Shown piece after piece: positions 1 to 8,430 of a DNA stretch of 64,000 nucleotides. The translations under genes were made by a program, and so were the position numbers. Source of the stretch: Nitrincola alkalilacustris. GTDB lineage: Bacteria; Pseudomonadota; Gammaproteobacteria; Pseudomonadales; Balneatricaceae. The DNA is taken from contig NZ_WBOM01000002.1 of the NCBI RefSeq assembly GCF_008973755.1, positions 434,001 through 498,000 of the forward strand, written 5' to 3'. Numbering within the stretch: the first letter of the stretch is position 1; every line of letters starts with the position of its first letter. The notes under the pieces were generated by a model. It was not told where the DNA came from. It did no database searches and saw only the letters and a list, made by a program, of their open reading frames with translations.

Positions 1-236
1 TTGGTTGGACCAGACGGATTGCGGCGTTTGGTCTCCCAGCTTTTAACAGACTCAATGCTTGCGCCAATGATGCGGGCGAACTCCTGTCGTGATTTGCCAG
101 AAACCTCCCGTATTTTTTTTACATCCGGGGTGCTGAAATGATGGACAGCGGAATCTGCTGGTAAGAGATCGCCTTTCTCAATGGCAACCATCTCCTCGGC
201 ACTGGCGAGGAGATCAGAGAACAGTTCGTCTTTCAT
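1..236 (-). CDS. HigA/NadS-type antitoxin, partial (C-terminus outside window)
   Basis: Reading the minus strand from an ATG at 236 gives about 78 residues of a helix-turn-helix protein that runs off the window start. The segment around residues 38-70 (STPDVKKIREVSGKSRQEFA, then IGASIESVKSWE and RRNPSGP) is the XRE-like HTH typical of HigA/NadS antitoxins, which bind DNA and neutralise a RelE/HigB toxin. It lies 11 bases downstream of the toxin gene on the same strand, so the pair is co-transcribed toxin first, the order usual for HigBA. Family assignment is firm; the exact subfamily is inferred. Confidence 0.85.
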   Translation of the reverse strand, partial: MKDELFSDLLASAEEMVAIEKGDLLPADSAVHHFSTPDVKKIREVSGKSRQEFARIIGASIESVKSWETKRRNPSGPT

Positions 237-247
237 GTCTAACTCCG

Positions 248-568
248 TCAGTTGAGCTTATCTGTAATCGCTTTGAGTTGGGCTTTCTGGCTATCAGTGA
301 GGTTGTCCTGCTCATTTTTTTGATAGATCAATGCCAAAAATAATCTGCCTGTGGAGGGCGTCAGGTTGTAGTATATGACCCGGACACCACTGCTCTTGCC
401 CTTACCTGGTAAAGCCCAGCGTAGCTTTCTGAACCCACCTGTACCTTCAAGACGGCTGCCAGCTTCAGGGTTCACAATAAGTGCCTCTTGCATCTGGCGA
501 AAATTGTCGTCGGACAGCAGCTCTTTTCGGCGCTTGCTGAATCCTGCCAGTTCAATAAAAGTTATCAT
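248..568 (-). CDS. RelE/HigB-family toxin
   Basis: A 106-residue protein starting MITFIELAGFSKRRKELLSD. Segments such as GGFRKLRWALPGKGKSSGVR, then VIYY and LFLALIYQKNEQDNLT, are typical of RelE/HigB-like ribosome-dependent mRNA interferases annotated next to NadS-type antitoxins. A longer frame opens at 655, but the ATG at 568 is preferred because it gives normal family length and leaves the twin palindromes at 575-608 upstream as promoter/operator. The partner antitoxin follows after 11 bases. Toxic activity is inferred from family and context. Confidence 0.85.
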   Translation of the reverse strand: MITFIELAGFSKRRKELLSDDNFRQMQEALIVNPEAGSRLEGTGGFRKLRWALPGKGKSSGVRVIYYNLTPSTGRLFLALIYQKNEQDNLTDSQKAQLKAITDKLN

Positions 569-574
569 CTTCCG

Positions 575-608
575 TGTACCTAGTACATGACAATAGGTAC
601 ATTGTACC
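575..608 (-). promoter_or_regulatory. Twin palindromes upstream of toxin-antitoxin genes
   Basis: Two perfect palindromes lie just upstream of the toxin start: TGTACCTAGTACA at 575-587 and GGTACATTGTACC at 596-608. Both share the half-site GTAC with a 3-base spacer and their centres are 21 bases apart, two helical turns. This is the layout expected for cooperative autorepression by a HigA-type antitoxin. Binding is inferred. Confidence 0.6.
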
Positions 609-693
609 CTTTTTAGGGAGGATGTACAGAGGCCCTCATGTTGGGAAATGGACATTCACAAGATCGGAGATTTGTCTGACTCAGGAGAGAAAT

Positions 694-722
694 CCCGCTG
701 TGCGCGGTGTATCGACAGCGGG
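694..722 (-). terminator. Stem-loop downstream of SDR gene
   Basis: An 8-bp perfect stem (CCCGCTGT at 694-701 with ACAGCGGG at 715-722) lies 11 bases beyond the stop of the SDR gene on the minus strand and is followed on that strand by the T-containing stretch ATTTCTCTCC. It is a plausible but weak terminator because the T-run is short. Confidence 0.45.
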
Positions 723-733
723 TCGGGCGGTGA

Positions 734-1501
734 CTACTTCGCCTCCATCCGTATTCCCCCATCCAGGCGGATCACTTCACCGTTGAGGTAGGAATTCTGG
801 ATGATATGGGCGGCCAGTGAGGCGTATTCTGCCGGGGCGCCGAAGCGTTTTGGGTGTTGTACCATCTTGATCAGTGGATCGCGCACCTCATCCGGCATCG
901 CCATCATCATCGGTGTATCAAAGATACCGGGAGCAATCGTCATGACACGAATACCGACTCCGGCCAGATCGCGTGCGATCGGCAGAGTCATGCCGCAGAC
1001 ACCCGCTTTGCTGGCACTGTAGGCGGCCTGGCCGATCTGTCCATCGAAAGCGGCAACAGATGCAGTGTTGATGATCACGCCACGCTCGCCGTTGGTATCC
1101 GGTTCGTTGTTAGCCATTTCAGCAGCAGCGAGGCGCAGCACATTGAAGGTGCCGATCAGATTGATGTTGATCACCTGAGAGAATTTCTCCAGTGCCAGTG
1201 GGCCGTTGCGTCCGACCGTTTTACCGGCCGGGGCGATACCGGCGCAGTTGATGCAGACATGGATCGTGCCGAAGGCTTCCACCACCTGGCGAATGGCGCT
1301 CTCGACAGAGGTGGCATCGGTGACATCCACGCGGGCAAACAGGGTATTACTGCCGAGCTCTGCTGCCAGTGCCTCTCCAGCCTCCTGATTCAGATCGAAG
1401 ATCGCCACTTTGGCTCCCTGAGCAGCCAGTTGTTGTGAGGTGACCAGGCCAAGGCCCGATGCGCCGCCGGTGATGATGACGACTTTGTCTTTGATATCCA
1501 T
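734..1501 (-). CDS. Short-chain dehydrogenase, 3-hydroxyacyl-CoA dehydrogenase type
   Basis: A 255-residue classical SDR. The N-terminal NAD-binding motif TGGASGLG is at residues 11-18, and the catalytic set is Ser148, Tyr161 and Lys165 (YSASK). The overall pattern, including [18 protein letters not shown] and [13 protein letters not shown], matches the bacterial relatives of HSD17B10, NAD-dependent L-3-hydroxyacyl-CoA dehydrogenases that work on short or 2-methyl-branched hydroxyacyl-CoAs in fatty-acid or isoleucine breakdown. It follows the acyl-CoA dehydrogenase gene by 54 bases on the same strand, so the two probably form an operon for two steps of beta-oxidation. Substrate is inferred. 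Confidence 0.88.
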   Translation of the reverse strand: MDIKDKVVIITGGASGLGLVTSQQLAAQGAKVAIFDLNQEAGEALAAELGSNTLFARVDVTDATSVESAIRQVVEAFGTIHVCINCAGIAPAGKTVGRNGPLALEKFSQVININLIGTFNVLRLAAAEMANNEPDTNGERGVIINTASVAAFDGQIGQAAYSASKAGVCGMTLPIARDLAGVGIRVMTIAPGIFDTPMMMAMPDEVRDPLIKMVQHPKRFGAPAEYASLAAHIIQNSYLNGEVIRLDGGIRMEAK

Positions 1502-1555
1502 GGTGTAATCCTTGAAAGGTTCAGTATCTGGTTGTCAGTAAAATCACGCTATCGT

Positions 1556-2713
1556 TCAGCGAATCTCATTAAGTAGCTCTCGGGCAATGATAATGCGTTG
1601 TATCTCGCTGGTACCCTCGTAGATCGAGGTCACGCGCACATCACGCGCATGGCGCTCCAGTGGGTAATCCTGAATATAGCCATAACCACCGAGCAGTTGC
1701 AGCGCGGTGTAGCAGGCCTGGTTGGCTTTTTCCGATGCAAACAGCTTGGCCATCGAGGCTTCCTTGGAGAAGGGCAGGTCGCGCGATTTACGATCTGCTG
1801 CACTCAGCAGCAGCAGGCGGGCAGCTTCCAGGTCAGTATAGGTATCCGCCAGCATCCACTGCAGGCCCTGAAAGTCGGCCAGAGATTTACCGAACTGCTG
1901 GCGCTCGGTGATGTACTGGCGCGCATAATCCATGGCCGCCTGCGCGACGCCAAGTGCCAAAGAGCCGATACCGATGCGCCCACCAGCCAGCTCAGTGATA
2001 GCAATCCGGTAGCCCTGATTCAGCTCTCCCATCAGCGCATTGGCTGGCACGCGGCAGTTCTCGAAGCGCACTTCGTTGGTACAGGACGCGTGCTGTCCCA
2101 TCTTCTTTTCTGCTTTGGAGATGATCAGGCCGGGTGTGCCGCGCTCCACCAGAAAGCAGGAGATCCCCTTGCCACGCGGCAGGCTGGAATCGGTCACCGC
2201 CCAGACAACAAAGACGCCTGCATACTCGGCGCTGCTGATAAACTGCTTCGTGCCGTTCAACACCCATTCATCGCCATCGCGCACGGCGGTGCTGCGCATG
2301 CCGGCCGGATCGGAACCAGCGGTGGCTTCGGTCAGGCAGAAGCTGCCGGCCGGGTATTCACCGCTGCAGATGCGCGGCAGATAGGTGGTTTTCTGCTCTT
2401 CGCTGCCGACTGCCTGAATCACCTCTGCCACCATATTGGTGACCGATACAGACACTGCCGTTGAGGCACAGCCTCGGGCCAGCTCGGTGATCGCCAGGCT
2501 GAAGGCGATACTGTCGGCACCAGTGCCGCCATACTCGGGATCGATCGTCAGCCCCATAAAGCCAAGTTCAGCCAGCTGCGAGAGGATGTTCAGAAACATC
2601 TCTCGGTCACCTGTCTGATCCAGCTTTTCGGCCACCGGTGCGAGCTCGTTCTCGGCAAACCGGCGCGCCATCTCCTGAATCATCGTCTGTTCTTCTGTGA
2701 AGCTGAAATTCAT
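1556..2713 (-). CDS. Acyl-CoA dehydrogenase
   Basis: A 385-residue FAD flavoprotein of the acyl-CoA dehydrogenase family, full length. The FAD-binding signature region is CLTEATAGSDPAGMRSTAV, and the C-terminal YEGTSEIQR places the catalytic base at Glu366 as in short/medium-chain enzymes. Electrons would go to ETF. The start is supported by the ribosome site AGGAGAG before ATG at 2713. Together with the downstream SDR it suggests short or branched acyl-CoA oxidation (for example valine/isoleucine breakdown); the divergent AraC regulator at 2846 is the likely controller. Confidence 0.92.
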   Translation of the reverse strand: MNFSFTEEQTMIQEMARRFAENELAPVAEKLDQTGDREMFLNILSQLAELGFMGLTIDPEYGGTGADSIAFSLAITELARGCASTAVSVSVTNMVAEVIQAVGSEEQKTTYLPRICSGEYPAGSFCLTEATAGSDPAGMRSTAVRDGDEWVLNGTKQFISSAEYAGVFVVWAVTDSSLPRGKGISCFLVERGTPGLIISKAEKKMGQHASCTNEVRFENCRVPANALMGELNQGYRIAITELAGGRIGIGSLALGVAQAAMDYARQYITERQQFGKSLADFQGLQWMLADTYTDLEAARLLLLSAADRKSRDLPFSKEASMAKLFASEKANQACYTALQLLGGYGYIQDYPLERHARDVRVTSIYEGTSEIQRIIIARELLNEIR

Positions 2714-2796
2714 GGGGCTCTCCTGAGTCTATGAGCAATCATCTGTACTATCGCCTGAATGCAGGTTACATAAAATGACAAAAATTGACTGATTGA

Positions 2797-2811
2797 GTCA
2801 CAAAATGTGAC
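2797..2811. promoter_or_regulatory. Palindrome GTCACA-AAA-TGTGAC in divergent promoter
   Basis: A perfect 6+3+6 inverted repeat lies between the divergent acyl-CoA dehydrogenase and AraC genes. It is a candidate operator for one or both promoters. AraC-family proteins usually bind direct repeats, so a different regulator (for example CRP- or GntR-like) is possible. Confidence 0.45.
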
Positions 2812-2845
2812 ACTTGTATCGATTATCCACTCCTGAGGGCCAAGC

Positions 2846-3868
2846 ATGGCAACGGTCGATATACAGTATGTCAGAGCTGCGCTGAACTGCGTGCGGCGCA
2901 GGGGGCTGGGTGTGGAGCGGCTGCTGATCGAAAGTGGCATCGATGGCGCTCTGCTTGATCAACCGGGAGCACGGGTGCATGGTGACTGCATGACACGGCT
3001 GGTGCAGCTGATCTGGATCTGGCTGGATGATGAGTTCATGGCCTGCACCGAGCATCCGTGCAAGCGGGGCGTATTTGCCCTGATGGCGCGCCATGCACTG
3101 CATTATGAAACCCTCGATGCGGTGCTGGAGCAGGGGATACAGCTGTATAACCTCTTCACGGATGATATCTGGATGCAGCTGAGCCGACAGGGGGATCTGG
3201 CGCGGATCGAGATCCGCTTTGCCCGGCCCGATCTGGACCCGGATGGCTTCTTCAGAGAGTTCTGGATGGTGATCTGGCACCGTTTTGCCAGCTGGCTGGT
3301 GGGGGAGAAGATACTGCTCGACAGTGCCGGGTTTGATTTTGTCGCGCCAGCACATCTGAATGAGTTGAAATATCTGTTCCCCTGTCGGCACCAGTTCGAG
3401 CAGCCTGCACTGACGTTGACTTTCAGCGCCGACTATCTGGAGCGCGCAGCGGTCAGAACGCAGCAGGATCTGGCCGTTTTTCTTCGGCGCTCGCCTGCCG
3501 ATCTGATCACGATTCCTGGGCGTGAGAGCAGTTATGAGGCACGTATCCGCTCACTGCTGTTACATCAGCAAGGAGAGTCGTTGCTGTGCCCTTCATTGGA
3601 GGCGTTGGCCCGTCACTTCAATACCAGCAGCCAGACACTCAGGCGTCGGTTACGGCGCGAGGGCACCTCTTATCCGGCGATCAAGGCGGGTATCCGTCAG
3701 GATCTGGCAGTTGAAAAACTGCTGCTGCACAAGCTCAGTATCGCGGAGGTCTCGCGGCAACTGGGATTCAGCGAGCCGCGAGCATTCAGTCGTGCTTTTC
3801 GGCAGTGGACCGGGTTGACGCCTGCGGCATATGTGGAGCAGCAGCGGGGTGATCAGCGCTTCAGATGA
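2846..3868 (+). CDS. AraC-family transcriptional regulator (OruR/ArgR-like architecture)
   Basis: A 340-residue regulator. Residues about 20-210 resemble the Arabinose_bd-type sensor domain found in many proteobacterial AraC proteins, and residues about 235-335 form the double HTH (LARHFNTSSQTLRRRLRREG, then LSIAEVSRQLGFSEPRAFSR with FRQWTGLTPAAY). It is divergent from the acyl-CoA dehydrogenase-SDR pair with a 132-base shared promoter region, so it probably activates that operon in response to a pathway metabolite. Its 3' end overlaps the convergent Lrp-type gene by 16 bases. Ligand unknown. Confidence 0.88.
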   Translation: MATVDIQYVRAALNCVRRRGLGVERLLIESGIDGALLDQPGARVHGDCMTRLVQLIWIWLDDEFMACTEHPCKRGVFALMARHALHYETLDAVLEQGIQLYNLFTDDIWMQLSRQGDLARIEIRFARPDLDPDGFFREFWMVIWHRFASWLVGEKILLDSAGFDFVAPAHLNELKYLFPCRHQFEQPALTLTFSADYLERAAVRTQQDLAVFLRRSPADLITIPGRESSYEARIRSLLLHQQGESLLCPSLEALARHFNTSSQTLRRRLRREGTSYPAIKAGIRQDLAVEKLLLHKLSIAEVSRQLGFSEPRAFSRAFRQWTGLTPAAYVEQQRGDQRFR

Positions 3869-4335
3869 TCCAGCGGCAAGTCTGTTTTATAGCGCACCTG
3901 CTTGAGTGAAAAGCTGCTGCGGATGCTGTCGATCCCCTCGATCAGGGTCAGATGATCATCCAGAAAACGCTGGTAGGCCATCAGGTCGGGCACCACAACA
4001 CGGATCAGATAATCAAAATCGCCGGTCATCAGATAACACTCCATCACCTCCGGCCACTGGGTCACGGCCTCCTCAAACGCCTGCAGATCCTTCTTCAGCT
4101 GATGGCTGAGCGACACCTGAATAAACACATTCACCGAAAGCCCCAGCTTCTGTGCTTCCAGCAGCGTCACCTTGCCGCGGATATAGCCTCTCTCCTCCAG
4201 AATCCTGACTCGGCGTGAGCAGGGGGAGGGCGATAGGTTCACCTTTTCGGCCAGTTCAAGATTGGAGATGCTGCCATCTGCCTGGAGTGCTTCCAGAATC
4301 CGGTAATCGATCTTGTCCAGGGGTGGTTGAGTCAT
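3853..4335 (-). CDS. Lrp/AsnC-family transcriptional regulator
   Basis: A 160-residue leucine-responsive type regulator: N-terminal HTH (LDKIDYRILEALQADGSISN, then LELAEKVNLSPSPCSRRVRI) and a C-terminal RAM ligand-binding domain (VMECYLMTGDFDYLIRVVVPD). The frame extends to a TTG at 4356, but the ATG at 4335 gives the usual N-terminus. It is divergent from the indolepyruvate oxidoreductase gene, a pairing common in proteobacteria, where the regulator is taken to sense amino acids. The 215-base gap contains several inverted repeats that could be its sites. Confidence 0.9.
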   Translation of the reverse strand: MTQPPLDKIDYRILEALQADGSISNLELAEKVNLSPSPCSRRVRILEERGYIRGKVTLLEAQKLGLSVNVFIQVSLSHQLKKDLQAFEEAVTQWPEVMECYLMTGDFDYLIRVVVPDLMAYQRFLDDHLTLIEGIDSIRSSFSLKQVRYKTDLPLDHLKR

Positions 4336-4397
4336 GTGTGTGGTCCGTTGATCCAAGGGATGCGAATTCAGCTTCTGTGAGCCGGTTTTACCCTTTA

Positions 4398-4519
4398 GTG
4401 CTTAAAATTAGCACAATTGACTATTTAAATATGATTATTAGTGATCTATGCCAATAAATCTTTCTATCGCGCTTACTTTGGCATAAATGCCTACGCCTGT
4501 CATGGTAATTTTTTGGCAT
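4398..4519. promoter_or_regulatory. Candidate Lrp-type operators
   Basis: The AT-rich divergent region holds an inverted repeat GTGCT-N7-AGCAC at 4398-4414, a second pair TATGCCAA (4447-4454) and TTGGCATA (4488-4495) with 33 bases between, and a third TTGGCAT at 4513-4519. Multiple phased half-sites are typical of Lrp-type control. Which sites are bound is unknown. Confidence 0.45.
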
Positions 4520-4550
4520 CAAAAATAAGAATTTCTGAGGCCTGTTCACC

Positions 4551-7500
4551 ATGCTATTCGACAAGGATTATCAGCTCACCGACCGCTATACCGAGACCGA
4601 GGGGCGTGTCTTCATGACCGGCATTCAGGCGCTGGTCCGTTTGCCACTGATGCAACGTCAACTGGATAAGCGACAGGGACTGAATACCGCCGGTTTCATC
4701 TCCGGCTACCGTGGTTCGCCACTGGGCGCATATGATCAGGAGCTGTGGCGCAGCAAGCAGTTTCTGGCAGAACAGGATGTCCACTTTGAACCGGCTGTGA
4801 ATGAGGATCTGGGAGCGACGGCTGTCTGGGGCACTCAGTTGATCGATTATTACCGTGAAGATGCCAGCAAGGACGGTGTCTTCTCCATCTGGTATGGCAA
4901 GGGGCATGGTGTCGATCGTTCGACTGATGTGTTCCGCCAGGCCAATGTGCAGGGCACGGCAAGGCATGGTGGCGTGCTGGCGCTGGCAGGCGATGATCAC
5001 ACCGCCGAATCTTCCATGTTTCCGCACCAGACCGACCAGGTGTTTGAAGCGGCGATCATGCCGATCCTGTTTCCGTCCTCGGTGGAGGAGTATCTGACGA
5101 TGGGGCTGGCCGGTATCGCCCTGTCGCGCTACTGCGGCCTCTGGGTGGCGATGAAAACCATCACCGAAACCGTGGAGAGCGGGGCATCTGTTGAGATCCC
5201 GCCCCTGCCCGAGTTTGTGATTCCCGAGGATTTCGTAATCCCGCCACATGGCTTGAACTACGATTGCCATCTGCAGTGGCCCGCTGAGCGGATCGAATAT
5301 GAACGGCGCATGATCGAGGAGCGTGCCCCGGCTGCGCATGCCTTTGTTTATGCCAACAAGATTGATCGGGTGATTCTTGAGGCGCCACAGCGTCGATTCG
5401 GCATCGTCACGGTCGGCAAGGCGCATGGTGATCTGCTGGAGGCGTTCCGCCAGCTCAATATCAGCGATGCTCAGCTGCAGGCAGCCGGTATCAGCATCTA
5501 TAAGGTGGGTATGAGCTGGCCGCTGGAGCCACGTGGTATCCGTGAGTTTGCTCAGGGCATGGAGTCGCTGCTGGTGGTGGAGGAGAAGCGCCCGCAGTTG
5601 GAGAAGCAGATCAAGGAGCAGCTCTATAACTGGCCGGCCGATCAGCGCCCGCATATCTATGGCAAACGCGATGAGCAGAATCGTGTTCTGCTGCCGGAGG
5701 TGTTTGCCTTCACGCCGGAGATAGTGGCTCGCGCCCTGGCCTGGTGGCTCAGGGATACGCCGCTGGGACAACTGATGACACAGCATCTGGATCAGATCCC
5801 GCTACCCTGCACCACAGCGTCAAATCCAGGGATTGCACGTGCTCCCTACTTCTGTGCCGGCTGCCCGCACAACACCTCAACCAAGGTGCCCGATGGCAGC
5901 ATCGCCGGTGCCGGGATCGGTTGCCATATCATGGCGCTGAGCATGGATCGCAAGGCCAAGACCTTCACCCATATGGGTGGCGAAGGGATCCACTGGGTCG
6001 GGCTGCACCGCTTCTCGAACCGTAAGCACATGTTTCAGAATCTGGGCGATGGCACCTATCAGCACTCGGGTGTGCTGGCGATCCGGCAGGCGGTGGCCAG
6101 CAATATCAACATCACCTACAAGATCCTCTATAACGATGCCGTGGCGATGACAGGCGGGCAGAAGGCCGAAGGTGAATTGTCACCGGCGCGGGTTGCTCAG
6201 CAGGTGTTGGCAGAAGGCGTCAATCGCGTTGCGCTGGTCAGTGATGATATCGCCAAGTTTGCCACTGATCCCGATCTGCCGGCCAGGGTGACCCGGCATG
6301 GCCGCGAGGAGCTGGATGCCCTGCAGCATCAATTCCGGGAGATAGAGGGCGTTACTGTCATTATCTATGAGCAGACCTGTGCGGCCGAGAAACGCCGCCG
6401 TCGCAAGAAGGGGCTGCTGATCGATCCCGATCGCCGCTTGTTCATCAACGACCGGGTCTGTGAAGGCTGCGGCGACTGCTCGGTGCAGTCCAACTGCATC
6501 GCCATCGAGCCTAAAGAGACAGCATTCGGGCGCAAACGTCAGGTGAATCAGTCCACCTGCAACAAGGATTTCTCCTGCGTGAAGGGCTTCTGCCCCAGTT
6601 TCGTGTCCGTTGCCGGGGCGCAGATCCGCAAGCCGGATGCGCGTCAGATCGAGGTACTGGAGCAGCAGGCCCTGGCGACTCTGCCATCGGTCACACCCCC
6701 TCAGTTGCAGGGTAACTATGCGATTCTGGTGGCGGGAATCGGTGGTTCCGGTGTACTGACGATCGGTGCTCTGTTGTCGATGGCCGCTCATCTGGAGGGC
6801 AAGGGTGCGACAACACTGGATTTCACCGGCCTGTCGCAGAAGAACGGCGCGGTGGTGGCACATGTGAAGCTGGCACCGACACCGGCTGATATTCATGTAC
6901 CGCGTATACTCGATGGCAGCGCCAATCTGCTGCTCGGCTGCGATATGGTGGCGGCGATGGGCAGCATGACCAAACTGTGCAAGGGTCTGACGCATTCGGT
7001 GATCAATACCGCGGAAGTGCCGGTGGCCGCGTTTGTCGAGAACAATGATCTGTTTTTTCCTGCCGGCGAGATCAAGAACGCTTTTGTAGCCCAGACCTCG
7101 GCGGAAGCGGTCGACCTGATCGATGCGACAGGCCTGGCCGAAGCGCTGTTCGGCGATGTGATCGCCACCAACCTGTTCATGGTCGGCTTTGCTTACCAGA
7201 AGGGTCTGATACCGCTGAGTGAAGCGGCCATCGAACGCGCGATTGAGCTCAATGGTGTGGCTGTGAGTTTCAACCAGCGTGCGTTTCGCTGGGGTCGTCT
7301 GGCGGCGGCTGACCGGCAGGCGGTTTACCGTCTGATCGAAGAGTACAAGGGTACCGCCGACGGCACAGCGCAGAGCCTGCAGACACTGGATGAGAAGATT
7401 GATCACTTCTATCGTGAGCTGATCGCCTATCAGGATGAGGCCTATGCCCAGTCCTATCTGAATCAGATCAACGAGGTGCGCCGACAGGAACGTGAACGGC

Positions 7501-8090
7501 TGGGGGCGGAGGGTGAGCTGAGCAGTCTCGCAGCCCGATACCTGTACAAGGTGATGGCCTACAAGGATGAGTATGAGATCGCACGTCTCTATACCGATGA
7601 TGCCTTCAGGCAGAAGCTGTCGGCGCAGTTTGATGGCGACTTCCGACTCACCTTCCATCTGGCACCACCACTGCTGGCGCGCCGCGACAAGCTGACTGGC
7701 CAGCCACGCAAAATGGCGTTCGGTGAATGGGTGCTGCCGCTGTTCAAGGGCTTGAATCGATTGAAAGCTCTGCGTGGCACGCGCTGGGATCTGTTCGGTT
7801 ATACCCGTGAAAGAAGAGCGGAACGCCAGTTGGTTCAGGACTATCGGGCACTGATGACAGAGGTGATGAGCCGGGTGACTCGCGACAGTCTGCCACTGGT
7901 CCGTGATCTGTTGAGCCTGCCGGAGCAGGTGAAAGGCTATGGGCATGTCAAGGAGGGTAATCTGACCCGGATGCGCGAGCAGTGGACGCAGTTGATGACG
8001 CGCTGGGCGGGGGAGGAAACCAGGAAACGCTCGCAGCCTGAGATAACCGATGCTGCCGGGCGTAAGAAAGCCGAGCTGCTTATCGACTGA
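4551..8090 (+). CDS. Indolepyruvate:ferredoxin oxidoreductase, fused subunits
   Basis: A 1179-residue fused 2-oxoacid:acceptor oxidoreductase. The order is an N-terminal pyrimidine-binding/alpha part (GYRGSPLGAYDQELW near residues 51-65), a TPP-binding core with CAGCPHN and GGEGIHWVGLHRF, a ferredoxin-like cluster segment (CEGCGDCSVQSNC, then CNKDFSCVKGFCP), a gamma domain beginning GIGGSGVLTIGALL, and a DUF6537-like tail. The enzyme decarboxylates arylpyruvates or branched 2-oxoacids to acyl-CoA with ferredoxin as electron acceptor. Aerobic proteobacterial forms of this length are usual. The divergent Lrp-type regulator supports a role in aromatic or branched amino-acid catabolism. Confidence 0.92.
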   Translation: MLFDKDYQLTDRYTETEGRVFMTGIQALVRLPLMQRQLDKRQGLNTAGFISGYRGSPLGAYDQELWRSKQFLAEQDVHFEPAVNEDLGATAVWGTQLIDYYREDASKDGVFSIWYGKGHGVDRSTDVFRQANVQGTARHGGVLALAGDDHTAESSMFPHQTDQVFEAAIMPILFPSSVEEYLTMGLAGIALSRYCGLWVAMKTITETVESGASVEIPPLPEFVIPEDFVIPPHGLNYDCHLQWPAERIEYERRMIEERAPAAHAFVYANKIDRVILEAPQRRFGIVTVGKAHGDLLEAFRQLNISDAQLQAAGISIYKVGMSWPLEPRGIREFAQGMESLLVVEEKRPQLEKQIKEQLYNWPADQRPHIYGKRDEQNRVLLPEVFAFTPEIVARALAWWLRDTPLGQLMTQHLDQIPLPCTTASNPGIARAPYFCAGCPHNTSTKVPDGSIAGAGIGCHIMALSMDRKAKTFTHMGGEGIHWVGLHRFSNRKHMFQNLGDGTYQHSGVLAIRQAVASNINITYKILYNDAVAMTGGQKAEGELSPARVAQQVLAEGVNRVALVSDDIAKFATDPDLPARVTRHGREELDALQHQFREIEGVTVIIYEQTCAAEKRRRRKKGLLIDPDRRLFINDRVCEGCGDCSVQSNCIAIEPKETAFGRKRQVNQSTCNKDFSCVKGFCPSFVSVAGAQIRKPDARQIEVLEQQALATLPSVTPPQLQGNYAILVAGIGGSGVLTIGALLSMAAHLEGKGATTLDFTGLSQKNGAVVAHVKLAPTPADIHVPRILDGSANLLLGCDMVAAMGSMTKLCKGLTHSVINTAEVPVAAFVENNDLFFPAGEIKNAFVAQTSAEAVDLIDATGLAEALFGDVIATNLFMVGFAYQKGLIPLSEAAIERAIELNGVAVSFNQRAFRWGRLAAADRQAVYRLIEEYKGTADGTAQSLQTLDEKIDHFYRELIAYQDEAYAQSYLNQINEVRRQERERLGAEGELSSLAARYLYKVMAYKDEYEIARLYTDDAFRQKLSAQFDGDFRLTFHLAPPLLARRDKLTGQPRKMAFGEWVLPLFKGLNRLKALRGTRWDLFGYTRERRAERQLVQDYRALMTEVMSRVTRDSLPLVRDLLSLPEQVKGYGHVKEGNLTRMREQWTQLMTRWAGEETRKRSQPEITDAAGRKKAELLID

Positions 8091-8117
8091 AACCGATATT
8101 TGATTCTGCACGCCAGT

Positions 8118-8160
8118 CTCATCGGGCACAGCCCCCTGGTGCCCGATGAGGCTTTTGTTT
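8118..8160 (+). terminator. Rho-independent terminator after indolepyruvate oxidoreductase
   Basis: A perfect 12-bp stem (8118-8129 with 8139-8150) and a 9-base loop are followed by GCTTTTGTTT. It sits 28 bases beyond the stop codon. Confidence 0.8.
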
Positions 8161-8430
8161 AAATCTATCCCACTCTATCCTGCTACCTGTTGCTCTACTT
8201 ATACCTCCACTCTTGATCCAGGCAACGCTATCCCTCTGTTTTTCTTTCATCATTTGCATCACAAATGAAATCATCATCACTATTAATTTCTAAAATACAT
8301 ATCCCGGGCCTACTATCCTTTCAAGCGAGTTTTGTCATGCGTCCCTACTGATGGATGTGATGCGAAACCGCTGATCGACTTTTCACAGTTATAAGAACAT
8401 AAGTCACAAAACAAAAGCGGGATAGCAAAC
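8161..8430 (+). promoter_or_regulatory. Creatinase upstream region
   Basis: No gene is visible in this stretch. It holds an inverted repeat CATTTG-N5-CAAATG at 8251-8267 and the 16-base box TATTAATTTCTAAAAT at 8281-8296, which recurs exactly at 13695-13710 in front of the LysR gene. The AT-rich segment before the start codon probably contains the promoter; no clear -35/-10 pair was assigned. Confidence 0.5.
8281..8296 (+). promoter_or_regulatory. LysR-type box, copy 1 (creatinase promoter)
   Basis: TATTAATTTCTAAAAT contains ATT-N9-AAT, fitting the T-N11-A pattern of LysR-type regulator sites. An identical 16-mer is at 13695-13710, upstream of the LysR gene of this island. Shared use by that LysR protein is inferred. 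Confidence 0.5.

Noticed and set aside
6180-8129. Long minus-strand open frame of 649 codons opposite the indolepyruvate oxidoreductase gene
   Set aside because: It mirrors the conserved coding strand, has no recognisable domains and a composition typical of an antisense frame.
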